The notes under the pieces are model-generated. The model was not told where the DNA came from. It worked only from the letters and a program-made list of their open reading frames with translations, and made no database searches. Made by a program: the position numbers and the translations under genes. Of a DNA stretch of 37,996 bases, positions 23,934 to 31,144 are shown one piece after another. The DNA is from PWND01 sp964601515 (GTDB lineage Bacteria > Bacteroidota > Bacteroidia > Bacteroidales > UBA7960), in contig CAZRNU010000016.1 in the NCBI GenBank assembly GCA_964601515.1, forward strand, positions 1 to 37,996, given 5' to 3'. The stretch's first letter is position 1, and every line of letters begins with the position of its first letter.

Positions 23934-25106
23934 ATGAACATGAATATTAGTTTTTTGAAAAGATTATTCTCGGTGTTACTTTTGTTGATGGTTAGTAACT
24001 CAATCTCATATTCTCAAGATGACAATGGTTCGTCAAATAATGAAAATGTTAACACTGTTACTACAGCAGTCCCTTTTCTTATGATAACGCCTGATGCAAG
24101 GGCAGGTGCTATGGGCGATGCAGGTGTTTCTTCAACTCCAGATGTTTTTTCAATGCATTGGAACCCTGCTAAATATGCTTTCACTGAATCAAAATTTGCT
24201 GCTGCCTTAAGTTATACACCATGGTTGAGAAATCTTGTTAATGACATTGGTTTGTCATATTTAAGTGGCTATTATAAAATTGATGAACTTCAAACAATTG
24301 CTGCGTCATTGATGTATTTTTCTTTGGGTGAAATTCAGTTTACCGATATAAATGGTTTGCCAATGGGGACATACAAGCCAAACGAAATGGCAATTGATTT
24401 TGCATATGCAAGGTTGTTGGGAGAGCAACTTTCAGGTGCTATTGCTGTACGATACATTTATTCAGATCTTACTCAGGGACAGGTTGTTGAGGGAATGCCA
24501 ACAAAGCCGGGGCGTGCTGTTGCTGCTGATGTTTCAGCATATTATAAAAATGAGCTTGAATGGAAAACACCAGCTTTGTTTGCATTTGGATTCAATATCT
24601 CAAATATTGGAAATAAGATTTCTTATACTGACGATGTTAATGCGAATTTTATTCCTATCAACTTAAGACTTGGTCCATCTATGTTGTTTGATCTGGATGA
24701 TTTTAACCAATTTGCTGTAATGGTAGATCTAAATAAATTGTTAGTTCCTACCCCAAACCCTGAGAGAGCTGAAGAAATTCAAAATATGTCTGTTGTTTCA
24801 GGAATGTTTAACTCTTTTTCAACTGCACCCGGCGGTTTTAGTGAACATCTTAATGAAATCACATATTCGGTTGGTATGGAATATCTTTATGATAAACAGT
24901 TTGCTATCAGAGCCGGATATTTCAATGAGCACAGACTAAAGGGTAACCGTAAGTATTTTAATATGGGATTTGGATTGAAATATAATGTACTTGCTCTAGA
25001 CTTTAGTTACTTGGTTCCTGTTGGAGTACTTAGTCCGCTTCAGAATACAATTCGTATTTCTTTGTCATTCGATTTCCATTCATATTCTATACAGCAACGA
25101 AAATAA
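23934..25106 (+). CDS. porV: Type IX secretion outer-membrane protein PorV
   Basis: A 390-residue FadL-like outer-membrane beta-barrel protein. Residues 1-27 are a signal peptide ending near 'SYSQDD'. The family hallmark is 'VPFLMITPDARAGAMGDAGVSSTPDVFSMHWNPAKYAF' over about residues 45-82. Later strands include 'AIAVRYIYSDLTQG', 'LFAFGFNISNIGNKISY', 'IPINLRLGPSMLFD', 'EYLYDKQFAIRAGYF' and the terminal 'PLQNTIRISLSFDF', where a C-terminal aromatic beta-signal is expected. PorV binds cargo at the translocon and delivers it to PorU. It is encoded next to porU and 22 nt upstream of ispF, an order (porU, porV, ispF) also known in P. gingivalis. Initiation codon: the first of two close ATGs. Confidence 0.93.
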   Translation: MNMNISFLKRLFSVLLLLMVSNSISYSQDDNGSSNNENVNTVTTAVPFLMITPDARAGAMGDAGVSSTPDVFSMHWNPAKYAFTESKFAAALSYTPWLRNLVNDIGLSYLSGYYKIDELQTIAASLMYFSLGEIQFTDINGLPMGTYKPNEMAIDFAYARLLGEQLSGAIAVRYIYSDLTQGQVVEGMPTKPGRAVAADVSAYYKNELEWKTPALFAFGFNISNIGNKISYTDDVNANFIPINLRLGPSMLFDLDDFNQFAVMVDLNKLLVPTPNPERAEEIQNMSVVSGMFNSFSTAPGGFSEHLNEITYSVGMEYLYDKQFAIRAGYFNEHRLKGNRKYFNMGFGLKYNVLALDFSYLVPVGVLSPLQNTIRISLSFDFHSYSIQQRK

Positions 25107-25128
25107 AGTAAAAAGTAAAACTTTCGCG

Positions 25129-25608
25129 ATGAATATAAGGGTTGGTATAGGTTATGATGTTCATAAACTTGCGGAGGGTTATAAACTATTTATTGGTGGA
25201 ATAAAAGTGCCTTTTGAAAAGGGTGCTGTTGGACATTCAGATGCTGATGTTCTTATTCATGCAATAATGGATGCACTGCTAGGCGCCGCTGCGCTGAGAG
25301 ATATCGGATTTCACTTTCCTGATACTGATAATAATTACAAAGGTATTGACAGTAAAATACTTCTAAAGAAAGTCAAAGAAATATTGGAATATCATAACTG
25401 GGAAATTGTTAATATAGACTCTGTAATTTGTCTTCAGGCTCCTAAGATATCTCCTTTAATTCCGGAGATGCAACAAACTATTGCCGATGTGCTGAGTTTG
25501 GAACCTGATAAGGTAAGTGTAAAAGCAACAACGACTGAAAAGCTTGGTTTTATAGGAAGAGGCGAGGGGATAAGCGCCCAGGCTGTTTGTTTGATTGCTA
25601 AGAAGTAA
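25129..25608 (+). CDS. ispF: 2-C-methyl-D-erythritol 2,4-cyclodiphosphate synthase
   Basis: A 159-residue enzyme of the MEP (non-mevalonate) isoprenoid pathway that forms 2-C-methyl-D-erythritol 2,4-cyclodiphosphate. The start 'MNIRVGIGYDVHKL' at 25129 matches family N-termini; a longer frame from 25021 overlaps porV and is rejected. Metal ligands Asp10 and His12 ('GYDVH') and His44 ('DADVLIHA') are intact. 'HSDADVLIHAIMDALLGAAALRDIG' and 'IGFHFPDTD' are standard motifs, as are 'TTTEKLGFIGRGEGI' and the C-terminal 'AVCL'. Length is normal. It follows porV by 22 nt and is probably cotranscribed. Its TAA stop forms the first three bases of a heptad repeat array. Confidence 0.96.
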   Translation: MNIRVGIGYDVHKLAEGYKLFIGGIKVPFEKGAVGHSDADVLIHAIMDALLGAAALRDIGFHFPDTDNNYKGIDSKILLKKVKEILEYHNWEIVNIDSVICLQAPKISPLIPEMQQTIADVLSLEPDKVSVKATTTEKLGFIGRGEGISAQAVCLIAKK

Positions 25609-25647
25609 GTTGTAAGTCGGCAGTCTTAAGTCGTAAGTCGTTAGTCT
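25606..25647. repeat. Heptanucleotide repeat, TAAGTCG family
   Basis: Six consecutive 7-nt units (TAAGTTG, TAAGTCG, GCAGTCT, TAAGTCG, TAAGTCG, TTAGTCT) share an AGTC core. The first unit begins exactly at the TAA of ispF. A 6-nt tandem (CTTAAC, CTTAAC, CTTAAT) follows at 25652-25669. The array lies between convergent ispF and lptB. Confidence 0.9.
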
Positions 25648-25671
25648 ATATCTTAACCTTAACCTTAATAT

Positions 25672-26427
25672 TTACCTGTCCAGTTTAAAGCTTGCGCCCA
25701 AATACACCCTTCTTACTTCTTCGTCCATAGCAAGATCTTCGGCTGTTCCTGATTTAAGTATTTTCCCTTCAAATAATAGATATGCTCTGTCTGTAATACT
25801 GAGAGTTTCATGAACATTATGGTCTGTTATCAGAACGCCGATGTTTTTGGCTTTAAGCTTTTTAACAATAGATTGAATATCTTCAACTGCAATTGGGTCT
25901 ACTCCGGCAAAAGGCTCATCAAGTAGGATATATTTTGGATCAACAGCTAATGAACGAGCAATTTCTATTCTTCTTCTTTCTCCACCTGAAAGAGTATTGC
26001 CTTTGCTTTTTCGGATTGCCTGAAGTCCAAATTCCTCAAGGAGTGATTCTAGTTTTTCTTTTTGTTCTTGTTTGCTTTTCTTTGTAAATTCCAATACAGC
26101 CTTTATGTTATCTTCAACACTTAAATTTCTAAATACACTTGCCTCCTGAGCTAAATATCCAATTCCCCTCTGAGCTCTTTTATACATCGGTAGTTTTGTT
26201 ATATCTTCATTTCCTAGAAAAATAGTACCTTCCAATGGTTTAATTAATCCAACAATCATATAAAAAGTAGTTGTTTTACCTGCACCGTTGGGTCCTAAAA
26301 GCCCAACAATTTCTCCTTGATCCAGAGATATTGACACATTATTTACAACAGCTCGGTTTTTGTATTTTTTAACCAGATTTTCAGTATATAGCCTTAAGCC
26401 CTGGTTTTCTGAAGATGCTTTTTCCAT
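25672..26427 (-). CDS. lptB: LPS export ABC transporter ATP-binding protein LptB
   Basis: A 251-residue ABC ATPase that powers the LptB2FG complex extracting LPS from the inner membrane. Walker A 'GPNGAGKT' is at residues 45-52, Q-loop Gln94 in 'IGYLAQEASVF', signature 'LSGGERRR' at 146-153, Walker B 'YILLDEPFAGVDP' (Asp170, Glu171) and switch His203 in 'ITDHNVHETL'. 'YLAQEASVFRNLSVEDNI' and 'DEPFAGVDPIAV' are characteristic of the LptB subfamily rather than branched-chain amino acid transporters. Length slightly exceeds E. coli LptB, with a short N-terminal extension. The LptF/G permeases are not in the window. A possible minus-strand -7 box (TATTTTTG) lies at 26460-26467. Confidence 0.95.
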   Translation of the reverse strand: MEKASSENQGLRLYTENLVKKYKNRAVVNNVSISLDQGEIVGLLGPNGAGKTTTFYMIVGLIKPLEGTIFLGNEDITKLPMYKRAQRGIGYLAQEASVFRNLSVEDNIKAVLEFTKKSKQEQKEKLESLLEEFGLQAIRKSKGNTLSGGERRRIEIARSLAVDPKYILLDEPFAGVDPIAVEDIQSIVKKLKAKNIGVLITDHNVHETLSITDRAYLLFEGKILKSGTAEDLAMDEEVRRVYLGASFKLDR

Positions 26428-26496
26428 AAATTGAGGTTATATTTTTTGAGTATAATTGACAAAAATATATAATTAGAAAAATTAGTAAATATTATT

Positions 26497-26526
26497 TTGT
26501 GCTGATAGATAATAGTGCTATATTTA
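26497..26526 (+). promoter_or_regulatory. Promoter for recQ
   Basis: TTG (26497-26499), 19 nt, then TATATTTA (26519-26526) matches the phylum consensus except for the last base (A instead of G). The leader would be about 30 nt. Confidence 0.45.
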
Positions 26527-26564
26527 CGTTACAAATGTATAGAATTTATTAATAAGGTTGGCGG

Positions 26565-28760
26565 ATGGAAACCAAGTGTGATATTTCACTTCGAGATTTG
26601 TTAAAAAAGATATTCGGGTATAGCAATTTCAAGGGTGATCAAGAAATAATAATTCAAAATCTTCTTCAGGGTAAAGACTCATTCGTTATAATGCCAACAG
26701 GTGCCGGTAAATCAATGTGTTACCAACTCCCTGCTTTAATAAGTGAAGGGACGGCAATCATTGTTTCTCCTTTAATTGCATTGATGAAAAATCAGGTAGA
26801 TGCTATTAGGAATTTTGCATCTCATGACGGCATAGCTCATGTGTTGAATTCTTCTCTTACAAAGAATGAAATTATTAAAGTAAAACAAGACCTTACAGAC
26901 GGAATTACAAAAATGTTGTATGTTGCTCCGGAATCTCTTACTAAAGATGAAAATATCCAGTTTCTTAAAGATATTAATATTTCTTTTTTTGCTGTCGATG
27001 AGGCTCATTGTATTTCTGAGTGGGGGCATGATTTTAGACCGGAATATCGTAGGTTGAGGCCTATTATTAATGCATTAGGGAAGCCTGTGCCGGTTATTGC
27101 TCTTACAGCAACTGCAACTCCAAAAGTACAGCAGGATATTCGCAAGAATTTGAATATGCAGAATGCAACCCTGTTTATATCATCTTTTAATAGGCCAAAT
27201 CTTTATTATGAAATAAGGCCGAAGAATGAAAATTCAATTAAAGATATAATTAGGTTTGTGAAGGCAAATCCGGGCAAATCCGGAATTATTTATTGCCTGA
27301 GTAGAAAGAAAGTAGAGGAAGTTGCTGAAACTCTGCAGGTAAATGGTATAAGAGCATTGCCCTATCATGCGGGATTAGAAACAAATGTGAGAGTTACAAA
27401 TCAAGATAAGTTTCTTATGGAGGATGTAGATGTTATTGTTGCTACAATAGCATTTGGAATGGGTATTGATAAACCGGACGTAAGATATGTAATTCATTAT
27501 GACATTCCTAAAAGTTTAGAAGGCTATTATCAGGAAACAGGTCGTTCGGGCAGAGATGATGGAGAAGGGAATTGTATCGCATTCTACTCTTATGAGGATA
27601 TTAAAAAATTAGAAAAATTTTTAAAGGGTAAGCCGGTTGCCGAACAAGAAATTGGAATGCAATTACTATATGAAACAGTTGCCTATGCTGAGTCTTCATT
27701 ATGTCGCAGAAAGGTATTGTTAAACTATTTCGGCGAAAATTACCCAAATGATAATTGTGGGGCATGTGATAATTGTTTATATCCTAAAGAAAAATTTGAA
27801 GGAAAAGAATATATTTGCCTGCTGATTGAAACAGTAATTGAAATTAAAGAATTATTCAACGCAAAACACGTAATTAACATACTTATGGGAAAAAATTCAG
27901 CAACCATAAAATCCTGCAAACACAATAATTTAGAGGTTTTTGGGAAGGGAGCCGACCAGGATGAGAAATTCTGGAGCGCCGTGATCAGACAGAGTCTGGT
28001 AGAGAGATTGTTAGATAAAGATATTGAAAATTATGGTCTACTTAAGGTTACATCAAAAGGTAAGAAGTATCTTGAATCTCCCACTTCAATTAAACTAAGT
28101 AAGGATCATGATTATAACAGCCCTGATGATGACCCAATGGGCAGAGGCGGTCAAAAAACCAGTGCCAGCGACAAAGTATTATTCGCACTTTTGAAAGACC
28201 TTAGAAAGGAAATTGCTAAGAAAAATAATCTGCCTCCTTTTGTAATCTTCCAAGACCCATCTCTTGAAGATATGGCAATACAATATCCCATAAACCTAAA
28301 CGAATTAAAGCAAATTACGGGTGTTGGTGCCGGAAAAGCCGAAAAGTTCGGTAAGCCTTTTGTTGAGCTTATAACCAAATATGTTGAAGAAAACGAAGTT
28401 GAAAGGCCAATGGATATGATTGTTAAATCTGTTGTGAATAAATCAGGCCTTAAGGTATATATAATTCAAAATATTGACAGAAAAGTATCTTTAGAAGATA
28501 TTGCGTTTACAAAAGGCATTGAATTCGAAGAGGTATTGGCTGAAATTGAAAGCATTGTAGCCTCAGGAACAAAAATCGACATAAGTTATTATATAAATCA
28601 AGTGATTGAACCTGATAAACAGGAAGAGATCTTTGAATATTTTTCAACTGCTGAAACAGATTCTTATCTTGATGCTCTTAAAGAGCTTGGAGAAGACGAT
28701 TATACCGAAGAAGAAATAAGACTTATGAGAATCAAGTTTATGTCGGAAATGGGCAATTAA
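26565..28760 (+). CDS. recQ: ATP-dependent DNA helicase RecQ
   Basis: A 731-residue 3'-5' DNA helicase for recombination repair. Motif 0 'FGYSNFKGDQ' precedes Walker A 'MPTGAGKS' (43-50; Lys49). The 'DEAH' box is at 145-148, followed by the RecQ-specific aromatic-rich loop 'CISEWGHDFRPEYRRL'. 'ALTATATP', 'GIIYCLSRKKVEE', 'AFGMGIDKPDVRYVIHYD' and 'YYQETGRSGRDD' are motifs III to VI. Four zinc-binding Cys occur around 379-402 ('CRRK', 'CGACDNC'), then a winged-helix domain and an HRDC domain (about 535-610). A further C-terminal extension of about 120 residues contains a helix-turn-helix-like segment ('KVSLEDIAFTKGIEFEEVLAEI') and an acidic end; this makes it longer than the 610-residue E. coli protein. 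Stands alone, downstream hairpin at 28791. Confidence 0.97.
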   Translation: METKCDISLRDLLKKIFGYSNFKGDQEIIIQNLLQGKDSFVIMPTGAGKSMCYQLPALISEGTAIIVSPLIALMKNQVDAIRNFASHDGIAHVLNSSLTKNEIIKVKQDLTDGITKMLYVAPESLTKDENIQFLKDINISFFAVDEAHCISEWGHDFRPEYRRLRPIINALGKPVPVIALTATATPKVQQDIRKNLNMQNATLFISSFNRPNLYYEIRPKNENSIKDIIRFVKANPGKSGIIYCLSRKKVEEVAETLQVNGIRALPYHAGLETNVRVTNQDKFLMEDVDVIVATIAFGMGIDKPDVRYVIHYDIPKSLEGYYQETGRSGRDDGEGNCIAFYSYEDIKKLEKFLKGKPVAEQEIGMQLLYETVAYAESSLCRRKVLLNYFGENYPNDNCGACDNCLYPKEKFEGKEYICLLIETVIEIKELFNAKHVINILMGKNSATIKSCKHNNLEVFGKGADQDEKFWSAVIRQSLVERLLDKDIENYGLLKVTSKGKKYLESPTSIKLSKDHDYNSPDDDPMGRGGQKTSASDKVLFALLKDLRKEIAKKNNLPPFVIFQDPSLEDMAIQYPINLNELKQITGVGAGKAEKFGKPFVELITKYVEENEVERPMDMIVKSVVNKSGLKVYIIQNIDRKVSLEDIAFTKGIEFEEVLAEIESIVASGTKIDISYYINQVIEPDKQEEIFEYFSTAETDSYLDALKELGEDDYTEEEIRLMRIKFMSEMGN

Positions 28761-28790
28761 AAACTAATGTTTATTAACCTAACTAATTTC

Positions 28791-28828
28791 CAGCATTATT
28801 TATAAGGTTAGCCTTATTTATAATGCTG
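28791..28828. terminator. Long hairpin between recQ and the Skp-like gene
   Basis: Arms 28791-28807 and 28812-28828 pair at 15 of 17 positions around a 4-nt loop (CAGCATTAT... with ...ATAATGCTG). No T tract follows, so it may be a transcript-end stabiliser or part of the downstream leader instead of a simple terminator. Confidence 0.6.
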
Positions 28829-28859
28829 AATTATTTAAATAAAACTAAAATATTGAATT

Positions 28860-29495
28860 ATGGAAAACGAAAAAATTGAAAAATGTTCAGGCAATACCAA
28901 ATTTAGTGTGTTTGCAGCAATTAATTTTATTACGCTTATTGCAGTTGTTATTCTATTTGTTTTGCATTTTACAAATAGCAGTCAAACTGCAATGATTGAA
29001 ACATCATCAAAAGACAGTACTGCAACCGAAGGAGTTAGAATAGTACACGTTAATAGCGATGAAATTGTTGAGCAATATTATCTTACAGATATTCTTAAAA
29101 ATGATTTTGAAAAAGAGAAAAAGAGCCTTGAGAATGAATTTGTAAGACGTCAGAGAACTTTCCAAAAAGATGTTGAGACTTTCCAAACGAATGTTCAGCA
29201 AGGGAAAATATCTAATGAAAATGCAATGAAGAGAGAAAGAGAATTGATGCTAACCCAACAGGAGTTGTATGAACTAAACGAATCGTTTACAGAAAGATTA
29301 ATGATGTTGGAAATGGAAATGCAAAAACAAATAACAGATAGCCTTACAACCTTTTTAGCTCGTTATAATCAGAAAAAAAACTATGATTATATTCTTGGTT
29401 ACGCTCGTGGAGGCGGAATTCTTTTTGCAAATCCAGGTGTTGATATAACTCAAGATGTTATTGAAGAGTTGAAGAAAATTGAACCTAAGAAATGA
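28860..29495 (+). CDS. Membrane-anchored OmpH/Skp-family chaperone-like protein
   Basis: A 211-residue protein. A single membrane-spanning helix at about residues 15-38 ('FSVFAAINFITLIAVVILF') replaces the usual cleavable signal of Skp. The periplasmic part begins with 'VRIVHVNSDEIVEQYYL', matching the Skp N-terminal 'IAVVNMGSIFQ' strand. A long helical arm follows (about 80-165, rich in Glu/Lys/Gln, 'DFEKEKKSLENEFVRRQRTFQKD'), then a returning strand 'YDYILGYARGGGILFANP' and 'DITQDVIEELKK', as in the Skp head domain. Skp trimers hold unfolded outer-membrane proteins in the periplasm. The stop codon overlaps the ATG of the downstream peptidase (ATGA, 29492-29495), implying translational coupling. 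Confidence 0.85.
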   Translation: MENEKIEKCSGNTKFSVFAAINFITLIAVVILFVLHFTNSSQTAMIETSSKDSTATEGVRIVHVNSDEIVEQYYLTDILKNDFEKEKKSLENEFVRRQRTFQKDVETFQTNVQQGKISNENAMKRERELMLTQQELYELNESFTERLMMLEMEMQKQITDSLTTFLARYNQKKNYDYILGYARGGGILFANPGVDITQDVIEELKKIEPKK

Positions 29496-30496
29496 GAAAA
29501 ATAAAAAACGTTATTGTTATTTTCCTTCTGATTCATATAATGTTAATGCCTTCATTTTTATTTGGCGGTGATAACTTTACTTTAGTTATTCATGGAGGCT
29601 CGGGTAATATACCTCGAGAAACCATTACCGAACAAGAAAGGGTTGAGTATGAATCAGTCCTTGCACTTGCATTAAAGCACGGAGAGCAAATGTTGAAAAG
29701 TGGTGCCGATGCAATAGATGTTGTTGTGGAAGTAGTAAAAATTCTTGAAGATTCTCCATTGTTCAATGCTGGTAAAGGTTCTGTTTTTAATATTGATGGA
29801 AGAAATGAGCTGGATGCCTCAATAATGTGCGGAAAAACAGGAAATGCCGGTGCTGTTGCAGGTGTTACAACTATAAAAAATCCAATCGAAGCTGCAAAAA
29901 AGGTAATGGACAATTCTCCACATGTTATGCTCGTGGGGAAAGGCGCTGAGCTATTTGCATTTGAGCAGGGAGTGAAAATTGTTGACCCTTCCTACTTTTT
30001 TGACCAAAAAAGATGGGATCAGTATAGGGAAGCTCTAAAAAGAAGTCAGGGATATATTGAATTTGAAGAACAAAATGAAAAGATGGGCACTGTCGGTGCT
30101 GTTGCAATTGATATACATGGTAATATGGCTGCAGCAACTTCAACCGGAGGTATGGTTGCAAAAAAATACGGTAGAGTTGGTGACAGCCCGATAATTGGTG
30201 CCGGCACTTATGCTGAAAATGGAGTTTGCGCAGTATCTGCCACAGGACATGGAGAATTTTTCATAAGAAATGTTGTTGCTTATGATATTGCAGCACAGGT
30301 AAAATATGCAGGAAAATCTATTGAAGAAGCCGCCCGTAATATAATTAAAGGAAAACTAGCTGATCAAAAAGCAAATGGTGGGGTAATAGTTGTTGATGTA
30401 AATGGAAATGTTGCCATGGTTTTTAATACAACGGCAATGTTTCGCGGTTTTATAAATCATAAAGGAGAGTCTCAAGTAAAAATATTTGAAGAATAA
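29492..30496 (+). CDS. Isoaspartyl peptidase/L-asparaginase (Ntn-hydrolase, family T2)
   Basis: A 334-residue plant-type asparaginase. Residues 1-25 are a probable signal peptide ('VIVIFLLIHIMLMPSFLFGG'), so the enzyme is likely periplasmic. 'LVIHGGSGNI' and 'DSPLFNAGKGSVFN' (about 87-100) are family motifs. Autocatalytic cleavage is expected before Thr200 in 'GTVGAVAID', which becomes the nucleophile; 'GNMAAATSTGGM' and 'SATGHGEFFIR' supply the remaining active-site Thr and Gly residues. The enzyme removes isoaspartyl residues from peptides and hydrolyses asparagine. The ATG overlaps the stop of the Skp-like gene (ATGA). It is convergent with the dCMP deaminase, with 1 nt between stop codons; a likely terminator lies within the deaminase. 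Confidence 0.94.
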   Translation: MRKIKNVIVIFLLIHIMLMPSFLFGGDNFTLVIHGGSGNIPRETITEQERVEYESVLALALKHGEQMLKSGADAIDVVVEVVKILEDSPLFNAGKGSVFNIDGRNELDASIMCGKTGNAGAVAGVTTIKNPIEAAKKVMDNSPHVMLVGKGAELFAFEQGVKIVDPSYFFDQKRWDQYREALKRSQGYIEFEEQNEKMGTVGAVAIDIHGNMAAATSTGGMVAKKYGRVGDSPIIGAGTYAENGVCAVSATGHGEFFIRNVVAYDIAAQVKYAGKSIEEAARNIIKGKLADQKANGGVIVVDVNGNVAMVFNTTAMFRGFINHKGESQVKIFEE

Positions 30497-30497
30497 T

Positions 30498-30998
30498 TTA
30501 CTTCTGATTTTCGTATTGCATTACTTCATCATTAAAATAATCCAATATCACGCCGGCGTCGATAAACATTTTTTCTGACTCAGCTCCGGCGTGATATTTT
30601 TTTTCACAAACAACTCTTTTTATTCCACAGTTAATTATAAGCATTGCACATACTCTGCATGGAGTCATTCTGCAATATAAGGTTGCGCCCTCAATGCTTA
30701 TTCCAAGTCTGGCTGCCTGACAAATAGCATTTTGTTCTGCATGAACTGTCCTGACGCAATGCATAGTTGTGCTTCCATCTTCATGTAGCATTTTTTTCAT
30801 CTGATGACCTACATCATCGCAGTGAGGCAGATTTTTGGGAGAACCAACATAACCGGTAACAAGTATTTGTCTGTCGCGCTCAATTACACAACCGCTTCTT
30901 CCTCTGTCGCATGTAGCTCTCTTGCTTACCGTATGGGCTATTTCCATGAAATATTCATCCCAGCTAGGGCGATTGTACTCAGATGTTTTTTCCTGCAT
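30498..30998 (-). CDS. dCMP deaminase family protein (ComEB-like)
   Basis: A 166-residue zinc cytidine/deoxycytidylate deaminase. The zinc motif is 'HAEQNAI' (His86, Glu88) with 'PCRVCAML' (Cys114, Cys117). 'CDRGRSGCVIERDRQILVTGYVGSP' and 'NLPHCDDVGH' form the dCMP deaminase N-terminal fold, with extra Cys and His residues (C60, H65) of the second, structural zinc of this family. It would deaminate dCMP to dUMP for thymidylate synthesis. Length is normal. Its last 60 nt contain a 13-bp inverted repeat that faces the neighbouring peptidase gene. It is a stand-alone gene, divergent from the LRR gene. Confidence 0.93.
   Translation of the reverse strand: MQEKTSEYNRPSWDEYFMEIAHTVSKRATCDRGRSGCVIERDRQILVTGYVGSPKNLPHCDDVGHQMKKMLHEDGSTTMHCVRTVHAEQNAICQAARLGISIEGATLYCRMTPCRVCAMLIINCGIKRVVCEKKYHAGAESEKMFIDAGVILDYFNDEVMQYENQK
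30544..30604 (+). terminator. Candidate terminator of the asparaginase transcript inside the deaminase gene
   Basis: AATATCACGCCGG (30544-30556) and CCGGCGTGATATT (30586-30598) form a perfect 13-bp stem with a 29-nt loop, followed by T residues to 30604. It lies 48 nt downstream of the asparaginase stop, inside the 3' part of the opposite-strand deaminase. Confidence 0.55.
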
Positions 30999-31023
30999 AT
31001 GTCTGTTTGTTTTATTTGAGTTT

Positions 31024-31052
31024 CAAAATTATAACATTTACTTGAACATCAA
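31024..31052 (-). promoter_or_regulatory. Promoter for the dCMP deaminase gene
   Basis: On the minus strand, TTG (31050-31052) is followed after 18 nt by TAATTTTG (31024-31031), a match to the phylum consensus about 26 nt from the ATG at 30998. Confidence 0.5.
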
Positions 31053-31070
31053 TTTTTAATTGATTTTTTT

Positions 31071-31103
31071 TTGATATATATGGACTAAATTTCCTTAATT
31101 TTG
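31071..31103 (+). promoter_or_regulatory. Promoter for the LRR cargo gene
   Basis: TTG (31071-31073), 22 nt, then TAATTTTG (31096-31103); the ATG is at 31145. The spacing is at the upper end of the usual range. Confidence 0.5.
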
Positions 31104-31144
31104 AAATTGCTAATTTTTGCTAAAAACTCGAAAAGATTTTATCT

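Noticed and set aside
25021..25128. N-terminal extension of IspF
   Set aside because: It overlaps the 3' end of porV in another frame; IspF's conserved N-terminus begins at the ATG at 25129.
25652..25669. Telomere-like CTTAAC repeat as a chromosome end
   Set aside because: Only three 6-nt copies, located between two convergent genes within continuous core genome.
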